This document shows positions 31,010 through 41,435 of a stretch of 64,000 nucleotides of DNA, piece after piece. The stretch's first letter is position 1, and each line of letters opens with the position of its first letter. Position numbers and translations under genes: made by a program. The notes under the pieces are model-generated. The model did not search any database. It had not been told where the DNA came from and saw nothing but the letters and a program-made list of their open reading frames with translations. Origin of the DNA: Eurosta solidaginis (lineage: Eukaryota; Arthropoda; Insecta; Diptera; Tephritidae); contig NC_090319.1 in assembly GCF_040869045.1 (NCBI RefSeq), positions 176,550,645 to 176,614,644 on the forward strand, given 5' to 3'.

Positions 31010-32545
31010 TGGGTGGCATATGGGCGGAGTGTAGAAGCTTAATTGGTCGAGCTTGTGGTTGGCGTACTCGGGTTAAGGGTTTATTTGGGATGAATAATCT
31101 GGTTAAGTTATTCTGCCGATGTAGTGACGTGTAGTGGTTGAACCCACTGTTAGGTTTAGTAAAATTTGATTAACATACGCCTAAAATGACCTTTCGTTTT
31201 GAAATTAGTTTCATCAAAATGAAATTGCTGATATTGAAAGCCACCAATAGTAAGATTAAGAATTATTAAATATAGACTTAGGGCAAACTATATTTTTTGG
31301 TGTTTGCCTAAGGCAGGCAATGCGCGACAATATACGGTATATCACGGTAAACTCGTGTGTTGTCACGGCTCCTTGTAATTGCCCTACAAAAATTTGGGCA
31401 CAAACCTTACCCACGCCCATGCAAATGTGACTATGAATATAACCTATGAATGACTGCAAAATGACTAGTCAAATGACGTCGTGCAGATAAAATGTGCGAC
31501 AGATGTAAAGAGGCCTTCATTCGATGTCTGGGAACACTCTTTGTGTTGATTTGGGCCATGTTGTGTGAGAATCACAAATTGTGGTGTGTTTGTTGATTTC
31601 AACAAAACCCTGGCGGGGATAGCCTACACTATCGAGTGTGGTAATTTGTTAGAGCTGTCAGCTGCTCACTCTTCCAATCGTTGGAATGAGACAGCTGTGC
31701 GGTGCTGCCAATTTGGCAGCGTAATGAGACATAATGGTCATGTCATGCAATCATTTAGGGACAGCTCGCGTTTGAGTCTTGACGCGACATCAACGCTGAT
31801 AATTATTTCTGGAAATTTTCATTTTTTTGTTTTGGGTTCTCCCATCACGTTGATTTTGTTGAATTATTATATCGTAAAAACATTCTGACCCTTTCTTTAA
31901 TTATTTTATCAATCTTAAAGGTTGTATTGAAATGTCCCATTAGCTCTTCCACCGTTAAGTCTACGCTACTAAACAACGTTGAAAGGCTTGGAAATGTTAC
32001 GGTCTTAAATTTCCAAGTTATTTCTTTATAGTTCACGAAACAGTCTAAACTAAGTTGGAGTTTAGAAGAAAACTTAACTTTTCCTAATAAAAATAATAAT
32101 GGAAACTGATTTAAGGAAGATACCTATTTTGCTTATTTTTTCCATGGTTATTTTTTTTTTTGGTTTTGATAAAAGGAAGCTCATGATACAAACCAGAGCG
32201 CGCCGTCTTGTTTAGGTCTATATTTTCGCGATTATATATGTATTCTGATTTTTGTTCACGTGCTAACGCTCGGGTGTGTTGGATCTCATGGATCCGAGTT
32301 GTGATACCCTTTGGATCGCGCGCAATGTGCTTACTGCGTAAGAAAAAGGCATCGAGTGGCACCCTTGTTTCGTTCATTCAAAATGACATTCATTCATGGA
32401 AATGAGGATAGATACATTTTGAATGAATTTTCAATATGAAGAAAAAACTTGTGTGATGGGTAAGTATGCAGGTATCGTTCCTTTTTTATAATTTTATAAA
32501 TTGACTAATTTTTTATTCTTTTATTTCATTTCAGGTACTCTTTTT
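31010..32545. other. 1.5 kb inside X without recognisable genes
   Basis: No family motif on either strand. AT-rich; it may be part of the host-derived segment. Near its end the acceptor-like word TTTCATTTCAGGTAC occurs twice, 23 bases apart (about 32521-32558). Confidence 0.5.
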
Positions 32546-32552
32546 ATTTCAT

Positions 32553-33448
32553 TTCAGGTACACAGCTACAGATTGATGAAAAGTTGGATACACTGAAAGC
32601 GGAAATTATTTAAGTGCCATGTTTTACAATTTAACCACAATTTCATTGCATGACTGGAAGACTTACGAAGAAACGCGCCACTTGGCTAATACTCGCATAA
32701 TGCTGAAGCCAGGGAGGACTACTTGCCAAATCAAACTTTGGAACAGGGTATCGGTATTTTGGAAATTATGCGAAAATTACATATATTCAAAAATATGTCT
32801 ACAACATGAACTCTCAAATATTCGTTGAGCAAAAAAAAAAGTGGCGACAAACATTTAGATTCGATTGGTATACGCCATGTAGTTAATTCCTTGCGTACAC
32901 ACGGCACTGGTGTCATCAATAAAACAGTTAATTTTACATATCAATTTTTGCGACAAAAATTTTATACATTCTCACAATTTCTTTATGATGAACAAATAAA
33001 ATCACGTTTGATGAAGGAATTGCGTGCCTTTACAGAACATAAACAATCTAATAATTATCCACTTTATGCCTACGAACGTGCCGATGCCTTTAATAAAGAT
33101 ATACGTAAGCTGGGGCTCGCTAATGATGGTCAAACTTATATGGATCTCTTTCGTAAAGTGATAACGCATGTGGGAAATGCCATGGGTTATATACGTTTGG
33201 TGCGCAGCGGTAGCATTCATGCCAATTACAGTGCTAGCCTTTATTTACCAAAATTCGATGAAAATTTACAATTTGTTACGGCTTCCCGCGAACAGGAGTT
33301 CGCCGATGTAGCTGTGGCGGCAGCTCAGAATTTCGAAGTGAATATTACCAATTTGGTAAACAGTTTCTCCGACAGTACAGGTTATTTTAAGCCGGCCGAC
33401 GAGCCTCTTAAACAAATGATAACGTCGACTTCTAGTTGCAATAATTAA
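32553..33448 (+). pseudogene. WASHC4: WASHC4/SWIP gene fragment
   Basis: After a duplicated acceptor, the exon reads QLQIDEKLDTLKAEII, FYNLTTISLHDWKTYEETRH, then in shifted frames LPNQTLEQGI and EIMRKLHIF. The long frame 32825-33448 follows with SIGIRHVVNSLRTHGTGVIN, NFTYQFLRQKFYTFSQFLYD and HVGNAMGYIRLVRSGSIH. These blocks are the C-terminal half of WASH complex subunit 4 (SWIP), which acts in actin nucleation on endosomes. Frameshifts and a stop (at about 32610) break the first part, and the true C-terminus is missing. It runs opposite to X's genes. Confidence 0.8.
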
Positions 33449-33526
33449 AATTCCCTATTTGGAACACACAGTGAGCATACAAATCCGGTTCAAAACAATT
33501 TATCTAACCTTTTAACTCGGAGAAAT

Positions 33527-34212
33527 ATGAATTCGCCACAGAAAAATATAAATAATATATTATTTGTACCAAAAACTAAAGAATATGTGGACGATATGTA
33601 TGGTGCGATATTGCAACTTACTTTAACAGATAAAACTATTGTAGTGCTTACTCAGTCAATACCTAAATTACTTCCACTTATGAAAAAATTGAAAATAGAA
33701 TTGCATAAAAGCAAGAAAATATTGCAACGTCTAATTTTTATGTGTTGTGAAAATATTAGCACCGCGATACGAAAATTATTTGATTTACATGATTGGACAA
33801 TTAAACCCAGTATAGTCATTATAGATCTATATTCGTTTGTTGAACCAGAAGACCCAATTGGGCGTACACACCTAGAAATTACAACAGTACCATTTTTGCA
33901 ACAAGTTGTTCATTGTATTGCTTCTTTATTTAACTTGATAAATGTTTTCGATAGCAATGTGCAGAGATATAAGGACCATAACGAACAACAGAAGCCAAAT
34001 TCAAACATGTTTGAGAAAGTATTTAGCATTGTGGTATTAAAAGAACAGGGTAAAATTTTGTTTTTATCTCAAGTTGAGTTTGTTCAAGAAGTATGTTATG
34101 GAGGCCTCAAATACAACGACTTCAGTATGATTGTTGAAAAAATTCAATAATTGCGGATTTATCGTACGTGTCTGCACAAAAGAATTTGAAGAATTTAAGC
34201 ATAGTGGGTAAG
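33527..34212 (+). pseudogene. Unidentified host-type gene fragment (207 aa frame)
   Basis: A 207-codon frame starts MNSPQKNINNILFVPKTKEY. It includes TDKTIVVLTQSIPKLLPLMK and KPSIVIIDLYSFVEP. It stops at 34150, but the next frame continues sensibly (NNCGFIVRVCTKEFEEFKHS) to a donor GTAAGTG at about 34207. A one-base indel near the end has therefore probably truncated it. The VIIDLYSF patch resembles a P-loop ATPase Walker B strand, but no Walker A is present, so I do not assign a family. It has the same orientation as the WASHC4 and eIF2-gamma pieces and lies 79 bases after WASHC4. Confidence 0.5.
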
Positions 34213-34784
34213 TGTGGCATTAACTGCAGCTTGACAACTTGCACCCCCACAAGACTTCGTACCTTCTTTTTATATTTTTAAGTTCGTTGGTTCCAACGCT
34301 TGCTTCTTAACATTTTACTCGTATTTCCTATATTACCTTGAGGCTGAATGGGAAATGAACCAGTTAAATAAGCGGTAATACATTTAATAAGGCAACGTAA
34401 AACGAAGATAAAAAAGTAAGACCGACCTCTGATTATAGTCTATTTGTATATACATATTTATGTAAATGGAGATTAGTCATTATATTTCTTTCTTATTTAT
34501 GTTTCTTAAAATCTACCTACATATGTATAAAGAGGTTTTTCATTTATATGAGAAATGAATTCTTTGTTGCACTTATGATCATTATTATTTTTAAAAAAAC
34601 CAAGAGCCCTTGAAATGCCTAAGTAAAGCGATTGCATGCATTCTCGAGCCAAAGAACAAAAACTTAAAGAAAAAGCCAACTAATAAATGTAAACATTTAT
34701 TTAGAAATTTAAAGAACAAAATGCTAATTTTTAAACTAAAACATTATGCTGATTGGGTTTTTTTTTTTTTTTTTTTTTAACCAG

Positions 34785-34970
34785 GTTACAAAGGGTGATT
34801 TAGCTAAAAATTGTGCTACTACACCAGTATGCACTAAGGAGGGCGAGAAAATTGCTTTAAGTAATCGTGTGGAGAAGCATTGGCGTTTACTTGGACGGGG
34901 TCAAATCTTTGGTGGTCAAACTATACAGCCTGTATTGGACAGCAACCCGTGGATTGGGATTAATTTATGA
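34785..34970 (+). pseudogene. eIF2-gamma C-terminal exon fragment
   Basis: After a poly-T tract and acceptor AACCAG (34784) the exon reads [36 protein letters not shown] and [10 protein letters not shown]. This is the C-terminal beta-barrel end of translation initiation factor 2 gamma, which carries initiator Met-tRNA to the ribosome. A stop follows at 34968 and a donor GTAAGT at 34975. The retained acceptor shows a genomic, not processed, copy. Only the last part of the gene is here, and substitutions such as LGRG for the usual IGWG suggest decay. Confidence 0.75.
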
Positions 34971-35269
34971 TGGTAAGTAGGCAGTAACGATAGCTAAATC
35001 ACCTTAATTTCAAATCCGTTAATTTAAAGGGCGATACCAAGTTGACCCTAGGACCTGCTTCCAATGCTACTACAGCCAAAAAAACCGAACCTGCGCACCA
35101 CATAACGGAGGATGGCAGAACCTGCGCCCAACAAAACGGACGCAAACAGATTTAAAAGGTAAGATGTTGACTATATTACTTTACGGTAATAAAATATTAG
35201 ATGTTTTAAGACAAAATCGTCGCTTAAGCGCCAATTTCATTCACCAGCTCTGAATTACAAGAGCCTATT

Positions 35270-35445
35270 GGCCTCGTTCGGGGTGAACGAGAGCGGGTTT
35301 AAGTGGGTTGTTGACTTCGTTCGGGATGAACGAGAGCTGGGTTAAGCGGGTTGTAGGCCTCGTTCGGGGTGAACGAGAGCTAGGTTATACGGGTTGTTTT
35401 GGCCTCGTTCGGGGTGAACGAGAGCTGGGTTACGCGGTTTGTTAT
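35270..35445 (-). repeat. Hairpin minisatellite after the X integrase
   Basis: Four copies of a 43-45 base unit. Each contains CTCGTTC-GGGGT-GAACGAG (or one-base variants), a perfect 7-bp stem with a 5-base loop, followed by AGCTGGGTTAAGCGGGTTGT-like sequence. It starts 15 bases past the integrase stop in minus-strand orientation. Confidence 0.9.
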
Positions 35446-35457
35446 AACGAGTGGGAG

Positions 35458-36789
35458 TCACAAGTCACCCTCACCCTCACTGGAAGGTGGTAGTAGGACC
35501 AATTTCGTGATTGGTCTGGTAGTTTGTGCCCTTGCCGTATCCAGTTCGACGACTCGAACTCGGTTATCGGGGCCATAATGAAGGGTGGCTATCCGACCTA
35601 GTCTCCATTCGTTGGGGGGTAGATTATCCTCCTTAATGACGACTAGGTCTCCCTGTTTGAGGTTTGGTTGTGGATGCTTCCACTTAACGCGCTTCTGCAA
35701 TTCGGTGAGATACTCCGTTTTCCACCGTTTGCAGAAGGTTTGATGCAGCGCCTTGAGTTTTTCCCATCGACTGACGAGTGATGCGCGATTCTCGCTGACG
35801 TCAATCTCGGGTGGCGCTAGTAGATGGCCCCCGACTAGGAAGTGGCCGGGGGTGAGTGGCTCCAGGTTGGACGGGTCATTTGAGGATGGGCTCAGGGGTC
35901 GGGAGTTGAGACAGGATTCAATCCTACACAGGAGGGTGCTAAACTCCTCGAGGGTAAATTTATGATCCGATGCGATCTTTTTGAAATGAGTTTTGAAACT
36001 CTTGACCCCCGCTTCCCACAGCCCGCCCATATGAGGAGCAGCTGCTGGTATGAAATGCCATGTCAGGGTTTGGTGGGCATATTTAGAGAGGGTTTGGTTG
36101 CGCGCATCAACGAGGAATGCCTTGACCTCTGAGCGGAGAGCCCTTGACGCGCCGACAAAGTTCGTCCCGTTGTCGGAGTAGAGGTTTTTCGGGCATCCTC
36201 GTCTGGCGACAAACCGGCTAAATGCTGCGAGAAACGCGGCGGTGCTGAGGTCGCTAGTCGCCTCCAAGTGGATCGCCTTCGTCGCAAAGCAGACGAATAG
36301 ACGGACGTATCCCTTAGACATGCGGCATCCTCGTCCGCTGTAAGACTTGATGTCAAACGGTCCGGCAAAATCCACCCCGGTGTTGGTGAATGCCCGAGAA
36401 AAGGTAGTACGTTCCGCAGGGAGAATTCCCATGAGTTGCGTCGGGGAACGTTTGCGGAATAGCGTACAGGCCTGTGAAGGTTGTGAATGATGGATCGGAT
36501 CATGTTTTTGACCCGAGGTATCCAATACTGCGTGCGTAGGAGCCGCAGCATTAGTTGGTTTCTGCCATGTATAGAAATGGTGTGGACAAACTGGACTAGG
36601 AGACGGGTGAGTCGGCAGGCGTAAGGGAGGATTATCGGGTGACGCTCGTCGACGGTAACGTCCCTGGATGCGTTGAGACGACCCCCCCACCCGAAGGACA
36701 CTATCTTCGTCGATAAAGGGGTCTAGGGAGAGGATCTCGCTTTTGGCCGCGATGGGTTTTCTAGCTCTCAGAGACCTTATCTTCGGCAT
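35458..36789 (-). CDS. Integrase of BEL element X
   Basis: A 443-codon minus-strand frame. The front part corresponds to the zinc-binding region but is partly out of frame (LRVGGSSQR). The catalytic core is complete: TGVDFAGPFDIKSYSGRG (first Asp), KAIHLEATSDLS, YSDNGTNFVGA (second Asp) and MGGLWEAGVKSFK (catalytic Glu). LTPGHFLVGGHLLAPP and PNEWRLGRIATLHYG end the protein, typical of BEL/Pao. It would insert X cDNA, giving the observed 5-bp duplication. It overlaps the RNase H frame by 29 bases in another phase. The core looks intact; the N-terminus is damaged. Confidence 0.85.
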   Translation of the reverse strand: MPKIRSLRARKPIAAKSEILSLDPFIDEDSVLRVGGSSQRIQGRYRRRASPDNPPLRLPTHPSPSPVCPHHFYTWQKPTNAAAPTHAVLDTSGQKHDPIHHSQPSQACTLFRKRSPTQLMGILPAERTTFSRAFTNTGVDFAGPFDIKSYSGRGCRMSKGYVRLFVCFATKAIHLEATSDLSTAAFLAAFSRFVARRGCPKNLYSDNGTNFVGASRALRSEVKAFLVDARNQTLSKYAHQTLTWHFIPAAAPHMGGLWEAGVKSFKTHFKKIASDHKFTLEEFSTLLCRIESCLNSRPLSPSSNDPSNLEPLTPGHFLVGGHLLAPPEIDVSENRASLVSRWEKLKALHQTFCKRWKTEYLTELQKRVKWKHPQPNLKQGDLVVIKEDNLPPNEWRLGRIATLHYGPDNRVRVVELDTARAQTTRPITKLVLLPPSSEGEGDL

Positions 36790-37855
36790 AGTGGTTTATT
36801 TGGGATATCCTGATGAGGCGGCTAGTCGTGGCCTTGATTTCGTCAGGCGAAATCTGGTGCGACTCTGCTTTAAAAGACGGTTTAGTTTTTGGATGGGTTC
36901 TATTGGCGAATCTTATAATGTAGGAGATTACCTGCAACGCCCTTGATAAATCGAAAAACCGATCAAGAATATCCTCGCTATTGTTGAGGTTCGTTGCTGC
37001 ATGAACCTGTACTCGTTTTTCTTCGATGTTTGTGTGGTACTCCTGTTCGCCTTGAGATTGCCATTCCGCTTTGCCTTCTTTCAGCCAAGAAGGTCCCTGC
37101 CACCACAAAGAGTTGTCGACTAGGTCCGTGGCTGGAAGTCCTCTGTTGGATAAGTCCGCTGGATTTGATGCGGACTCGACATGATGCCATGTTTTCGTTC
37201 CTACCTTCTCCACGATTTTTGTCAGCCTGTGAGCTACGAATGTTGACCAGGAACACGGGGGTTTTCGAATCCATGCTAGAACGATGGTCGAATCTGTCCA
37301 TAGGTGAATGTTAAATTTGCTTAAGTTCAGGTTCTCTATCACGGTATCCAAAGTCTCAGCCAGCAAGACGGCACCGCCTAACTCCAATCTTGGTAGGGAA
37401 ATTGTTTTTACTGGTGCCACCCTCGTTTTTGCCATGAGTAGACTAACGTATGTCCTATCGTTGATCTTAGCTCGCACGTAAACCGTAGCTGCGTAGGCTT
37501 TTTCGGACGCGTCACAGAAGCCGTGAATTTCTATATCGTTAGTTGGGGTGAAGTTCACCCACCGAGGTATATGAATCCGGTTAATGGCGGGGTACTCCTG
37601 CATAAAGGTTTGCCACCGATCTAAAGTTATTGCGGATACCGGTTCATCTCAGTCCGTCCCCTCCAGCCAAATGTTCTGCATTGGTGTCTTGGCTACGATG
37701 ATAACTGGAGCAAGCCATCCTAACGGGTCGAAGAGTTTGGCGATGGCCGATAGGATCGCCCTCTTTGTTAAGATATCCTGGTTTTCGATTGGTTTCGCTG
37801 TGAAATAAAAATAGTCGGAATGCGCGTTCCAACGGATGCCTAGGGTTTTTACCAT
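36761..37855 (-). pseudogene. RNase H and connection domain of BEL element X
   Basis: Minus strand. Frame 37855-37649 carries LSAIAKLFDPLGWLAPVIIV, and a stop near 37648 separates it from frame 37603-36761 with EIHGFCDASEKAYAATVYVR (first RNase H Asp), SLPRLELGGAVLLAETLD and HLWTDSTIVLAWI (catalytic Asp), then ASNPADLSNRGLPA. RNase H removes RNA from the RNA-DNA hybrid. The order RT, RNase H, integrase is as expected. One nonsense or frame break is visible at about 37605-37650. Confidence 0.85.
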
Positions 37856-37912
37856 GCTCGCGTCCTCGAACTCCAGAAAGTCTTCCGTAAGCCGGTGAGG
37901 TTTGGGTATGCC

Positions 37913-38713
37913 CTATAGTATCCTACTGCAATTAGAGGCCCACTTTCGCAGAGGGAATCCGGCTGACTTTAATGCAGCTGTGATTTCATCGCGAGCCGCG
38001 ATTGCTGCGTCGATGCTATGCCCCCCTGCAAGGACGTCATCGACGTACATACTGTTTCGCAAGATGTGCGCAGCGTTTGGCAGAGATGCCTCCACGTCAT
38101 CAGCAAGTTGATGTAGGGTTCTGATCGCTAGATAGGGGGCACAGTTTACCCCAAAGGTTACCGTGTTGAGCTCAAACACGCTGACAAGGTCCTCTTCTTT
38201 GAGTCGAAAAACTATTCTTTGGTATTGGGTTTGATTTTCCTTTACCCAAATTTGCCTGTACATCTTCTCAATGTCGCTGTTGAAGACGTACTTGTAGAAT
38301 CTCCATCGGAGGAGTAGTATTGTTAAGTCAGATTGAAGTACTGGGCCGGTGTGTAGCACATCGTTCAGGCTTGTGCCATTGGATGTCGGGCACGACGCGT
38401 TGAATACGACCCTTACTTTAGTCGTTGTACTTTCCTCTTTGATAACCGCATGATGCGGCAAGAAGTAGCAATCAGATGATTGTGGTGGTACTACGGTGTG
38501 CACCTTAGGCATGTGCCCTAACGTGACGTATTCTGTCAGTACCCTATTGTATTCCGTCTGTAGGGCCGCTGTCTTTGCTAGGCGTGTCTCGTTCCGATAG
38601 AACTGAGAGCAGACGCTCTTGAGAGATGGGCCCAAACAGACGGTTTTTGGGAAGCTTTGTTTGAATGGAAGGGCGACGGTATATCTTCCATCTGAATTCC
38701 TTCCAATAGGCAT
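37913..38713 (-). CDS. Reverse transcriptase of BEL element X
   Basis: A 266-codon frame contains the BEL RT blocks: YFLPHHAVIKEESTTTKVRV, VFNASCPTSNGTSLNDVLH, VFNSDIEKMYRQIWVKE (first catalytic Asp), FGVNCAPYLAIRTLHQLA and MYVDDVLAGGHS, the Y-V-D-D active site. It overlaps the protease frame (38544-39572) in a different phase. In intact BEL elements protease and RT are in one frame, so a frameshift at about 38700 is likely. The active site is intact. Confidence 0.9.
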   Translation of the reverse strand: MPIGRNSDGRYTVALPFKQSFPKTVCLGPSLKSVCSQFYRNETRLAKTAALQTEYNRVLTEYVTLGHMPKVHTVVPPQSSDCYFLPHHAVIKEESTTTKVRVVFNASCPTSNGTSLNDVLHTGPVLQSDLTILLLRWRFYKYVFNSDIEKMYRQIWVKENQTQYQRIVFRLKEEDLVSVFELNTVTFGVNCAPYLAIRTLHQLADDVEASLPNAAHILRNSMYVDDVLAGGHSIDAAIAARDEITAALKSAGFPLRKWASNCSRIL

Positions 38714-39572
38714 TATCTTCGGTCAGGGCCTTTTTTGTAGGTACGTTTTCAAGTTCCCAGAAAGCGGCTAGCTGCTTGTCTAGGCTAATTTCATTGAAAA
38801 AGGATACTCGTGTATTGGTTGGGTGAGGTGCATCTGCACGACCAGTTAAAATCCAACCGAAGACGGTTTCTTGGGCGAGAAGCGTATTTAGAACGTTCTT
38901 CCGTAAACCGTTTAGTATCATCTGGGGATAAATATCGCCGCCAAGTATGAGGTCGACTGGTTCATTAATGAAGAACCTCTTATCCGCCAGATTCAGATCA
39001 GGGAACGCTTGCCGAGTCATTGCGCTCACTTGGCAAGTCGGAAGGTCCCCTGTTAATTGAGGCAGGACTAGGGCCACTGTATTGATGCTTACTAATGGAT
39101 CTGTAAGCGAACCTAGCGTAATCGCACATGATTCCTTTACCTGTGCAGATGGTGTATTATTTATTCCTGACACCTGCACATGCAAACGTTTGGATGGAAG
39201 GTTTATTCGCTTTTTTAGTCTTTCTGTTATGAAAGAGCATTCGGACCCAGAGTCTATCAGCGCTCTGGCGGAAAATTTCACTCCGTTGTAGATTATATTA
39301 ACCCGCGCTGTTCCTAATAACACCCCTTTTGTTGTGTTAGCATGACACGAAGAGACGTTATTAGCATTATCTTGTCTTTTTTCAGACTCCATCCTTGCCC
39401 TAGCCTGTTGTGAGGTTGAAGGTGTATTGTCGGTGGTGTTTTGAGTCCACCTTTGAGGAGTTGTCTTTGGTTGTGCTGTCGGAAGATGGAGCAAGGTGTT
39501 GTGCCTCGCGTGACACGTGCTGCAATTGAATTGGCTAGTGCATGTGTCACGGTGTGTCCACCCGCCAGACAA
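38544..39572 (-). CDS. Protease and last gag knuckle of BEL element X
   Basis: A 342-codon frame. It starts within the last Cys-His knuckle (FNCSTCHARHNTLLHL). The protease follows: GVLLGTARVNI, FSARALIDSGSECSFI (active site D-S-G), LGGDIYPQMILNG and ETVFGWILTGRAD. It would cut the Gag-Pol polyprotein. The frame is shifted relative to the gag frame inside the second knuckle, about 39540, which looks like a simple indel. Homologous to 45681-46400 of element Y. Confidence 0.9.
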   Translation of the reverse strand: MSGGWTHRDTCTSQFNCSTCHARHNTLLHLPTAQPKTTPQRWTQNTTDNTPSTSQQARARMESEKRQDNANNVSSCHANTTKGVLLGTARVNIIYNGVKFSARALIDSGSECSFITERLKKRINLPSKRLHVQVSGINNTPSAQVKESCAITLGSLTDPLVSINTVALVLPQLTGDLPTCQVSAMTRQAFPDLNLADKRFFINEPVDLILGGDIYPQMILNGLRKNVLNTLLAQETVFGWILTGRADAPHPTNTRVSFFNEISLDKQLAAFWELENVPTKKALTEDNAYWKEFRWKIYRRPSIQTKLPKNRLFGPISQERLLSVLSERDTPSKDSGPTDGIQ

Positions 39573-40662
39573 TTCAGACAGTAACTATTGTTTTTGATAA
39601 ATTCAATTTTTCCTGACGTGGACAACCTACGGAATTTTTGGCAATTTCGTAATTTGTGCTCCGTACTGTTGCACATCTTACATGCCGACGTTGGTACGCT
39701 TGCTTGGTAAACCCCAAGTTTCGTAGAATTTTCCCTAGAATTCGAACTCTGACTTTTGGGTGTTTTTGTTGTTTTATTACCCCTAAGATCGGAAACCGTC
39801 TCTAATGTCTGGAAGCGATTGGACAGGAATTTGTCCATATCCTCCCATTTCGGGATATCTGTCTTCCGTTCTACGGTCTGTTCCCAAAGAGCCAATGTAG
39901 ATTCAGGGAGTTTTGTGGAGCATAAGTAGGTTATGATTGCGTCCCAATTTGTGATGTCAATATTATGACATTGTAGCGCGGAGATGCAATTGTTTATCTC
40001 CCGTTGCAATTTTTTGATAGAAGTTCCACACTCCTGCTCGACTGCCGTCAGATTAAATAAAAGTTTTAATTGTGTGTTGACGAGGATACGTTTATTTTCG
40101 TACCTGTCGCTTAGATTCTTCCAGGCGGTTGCAAAACCCTCGTTTGTTAACGAGCACCTGCCCACTATTTCTTTTGCCTCCCCTTGCGTTTTTTGTTTCA
40201 AATAGTATAATTTCTCGACATCTTTCAGATCGGTATTGTGGATGTATATTGCCGTGAACATATCTCTAAAAGCTGGCCAGGAGAAGTAGTCGCCTTTAAA
40301 TACATCGGTGTCACAAGGCGGCAGCCGCATTTTATGTCCACGGCGCGAGGAGTCTTCATCCTTTGCTTCATCTTTCGCCGGCTTTTGGGTGATAGCTTCG
40401 GCTTCAGCCGCCACAGCAGACATGCATTGTAGGTAGCATGCGAAGCAACTTTTGTTCTTTCTTCTTAACGAGCTGAGATCCTCTTTGGACAGCTCAGGAT
40501 TGCCGAGAAGACTTTCATATGTGGACTTGGTATTCTTCCATAGTGCCTTAGCTCCTCTTGCAGTAGTGCAAGGGTGTGCTTGTTCCATGATTCGGCCGGG
40601 GCAGAGTTGAAGTCTTGTTCAAACTCCACTATGGAATCAGCCAATCTAATATAAGTCTCCAT
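39314..40662 (-). CDS. Gag of BEL element X
   Basis: It starts METYIRLADSIVEFEQDF at 40662. A frame change at about 40560 leads to the 424-codon frame with RLPPCDTDVFKGDYFSWPAF, KLYYLKQKTQGEAKEIVGRC and LCSTKLPESTLALWEQ, the DUF1759/BEL capsid region. Knuckles CKMCNSTEHKLRNC and CLNCLAGGH follow. It forms the particle shell. Start chosen by homology with Y (MDSYILFAEAIVEFESD at 43646). Two indels make this copy unlikely to give a full Gag. Confidence 0.9.
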
Positions 40663-40924
40663 TGATTTTATTAATTTGAATATTTTGTCTCTTTGAAGGT
40701 GTCGAGCTCGGAGGTAAACGACTTAGTGGCTTTGGTGTAAATGCAACCACAACAAAAAATTATAAAAGTGTTTTCGTTTTTGCTGTGATTGCGCTGTATA
40801 AGTAAAAGCTTTAAGAACACACGAATTCTGGTCTGATTGAATGTGTTAACACAGATAGCAATCTTATGTGAATAGTGATAAGCAAAAATTTAATCAAATG
40901 TAAATTTTGCCGTGTATGTAATGT

Positions 40925-41435
40925 GGCCAGTGATATGAACCACTTATAGAAATCCTCACGAGGATTGTGCTAGCCACAGATAGAAATCCTGACGAGGATT
41001 TAATATGTATACAGTGATATGGAAATAAACACCGATGGAAATCCTGACGAGGATTTAGTGTGTATAAAGTGATATAAATATAGTGATATGCAGCACAGAT
41101 AGAACTCCTGAAAGGTTCTAGTGTGTACAAAGTGACAGCAAACACAGATAGAAATCCTGACGAGGATTTAATGTGTCTACAGTGATGTGCAATGCAGAGA
41201 AGAGAATTCGTCTGCAAATATTTAATGTGTCTAAACCGGTGTGTTGGACACAGATAGAAATATTCTCTAAAAAATTTGGCGTGTTTAAAAAAAATTAAAC
41301 GCAGATGGTAATCCCAATGTGGATATAATGTGTAATGTTTGAACCACAGATAGAAATCCCGACGAGGATTTAATGTGTACACAAGTGAAAGTGAAACACA
41401 AATAGAAATCCTGACGAGGATTTAATGTGTATACA
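40925..41435 (-). repeat. Hairpin minisatellite in the leader of X
   Basis: About ten irregularly spaced copies (46-75 bases apart) of an ACAGATAGAAATCCTGACG-type unit ending AGGATTTAATGTGTA. The core AAATCCT-GACG-AGGATTT is a perfect 7-bp stem with a 4-base loop in at least four copies. Diverged copies such as AGAACTCCTGAAAGGTTCT keep complementary arms. Confidence 0.9.

Noticed and set aside
33527..34150. P-loop ATPase / RecA-like identity for the 207-codon frame
   Set aside because: Only a Walker B-like VIIDLYSF patch; no Walker A, so not assigned.
32553..34970. A native, functional host locus (WASHC4 - unknown - eIF2-gamma)
   Set aside because: All three pieces are partial or frameshifted and lie between paired LTRs with a matching GTCTG duplication, so they are not the working genes.
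39314..39572. Programmed ribosomal frameshift between gag and protease in X and Y
   Set aside because: Overlap exists in both, but the shift falls at different points (inside the knuckle in X, after it in Y) with no shared slippery site; simple indels fit better.
40894..41382. 162-codon minus-strand frame with repeated YTLNP units
   Set aside because: Produced by the hairpin minisatellite of the X leader, not a protein gene.
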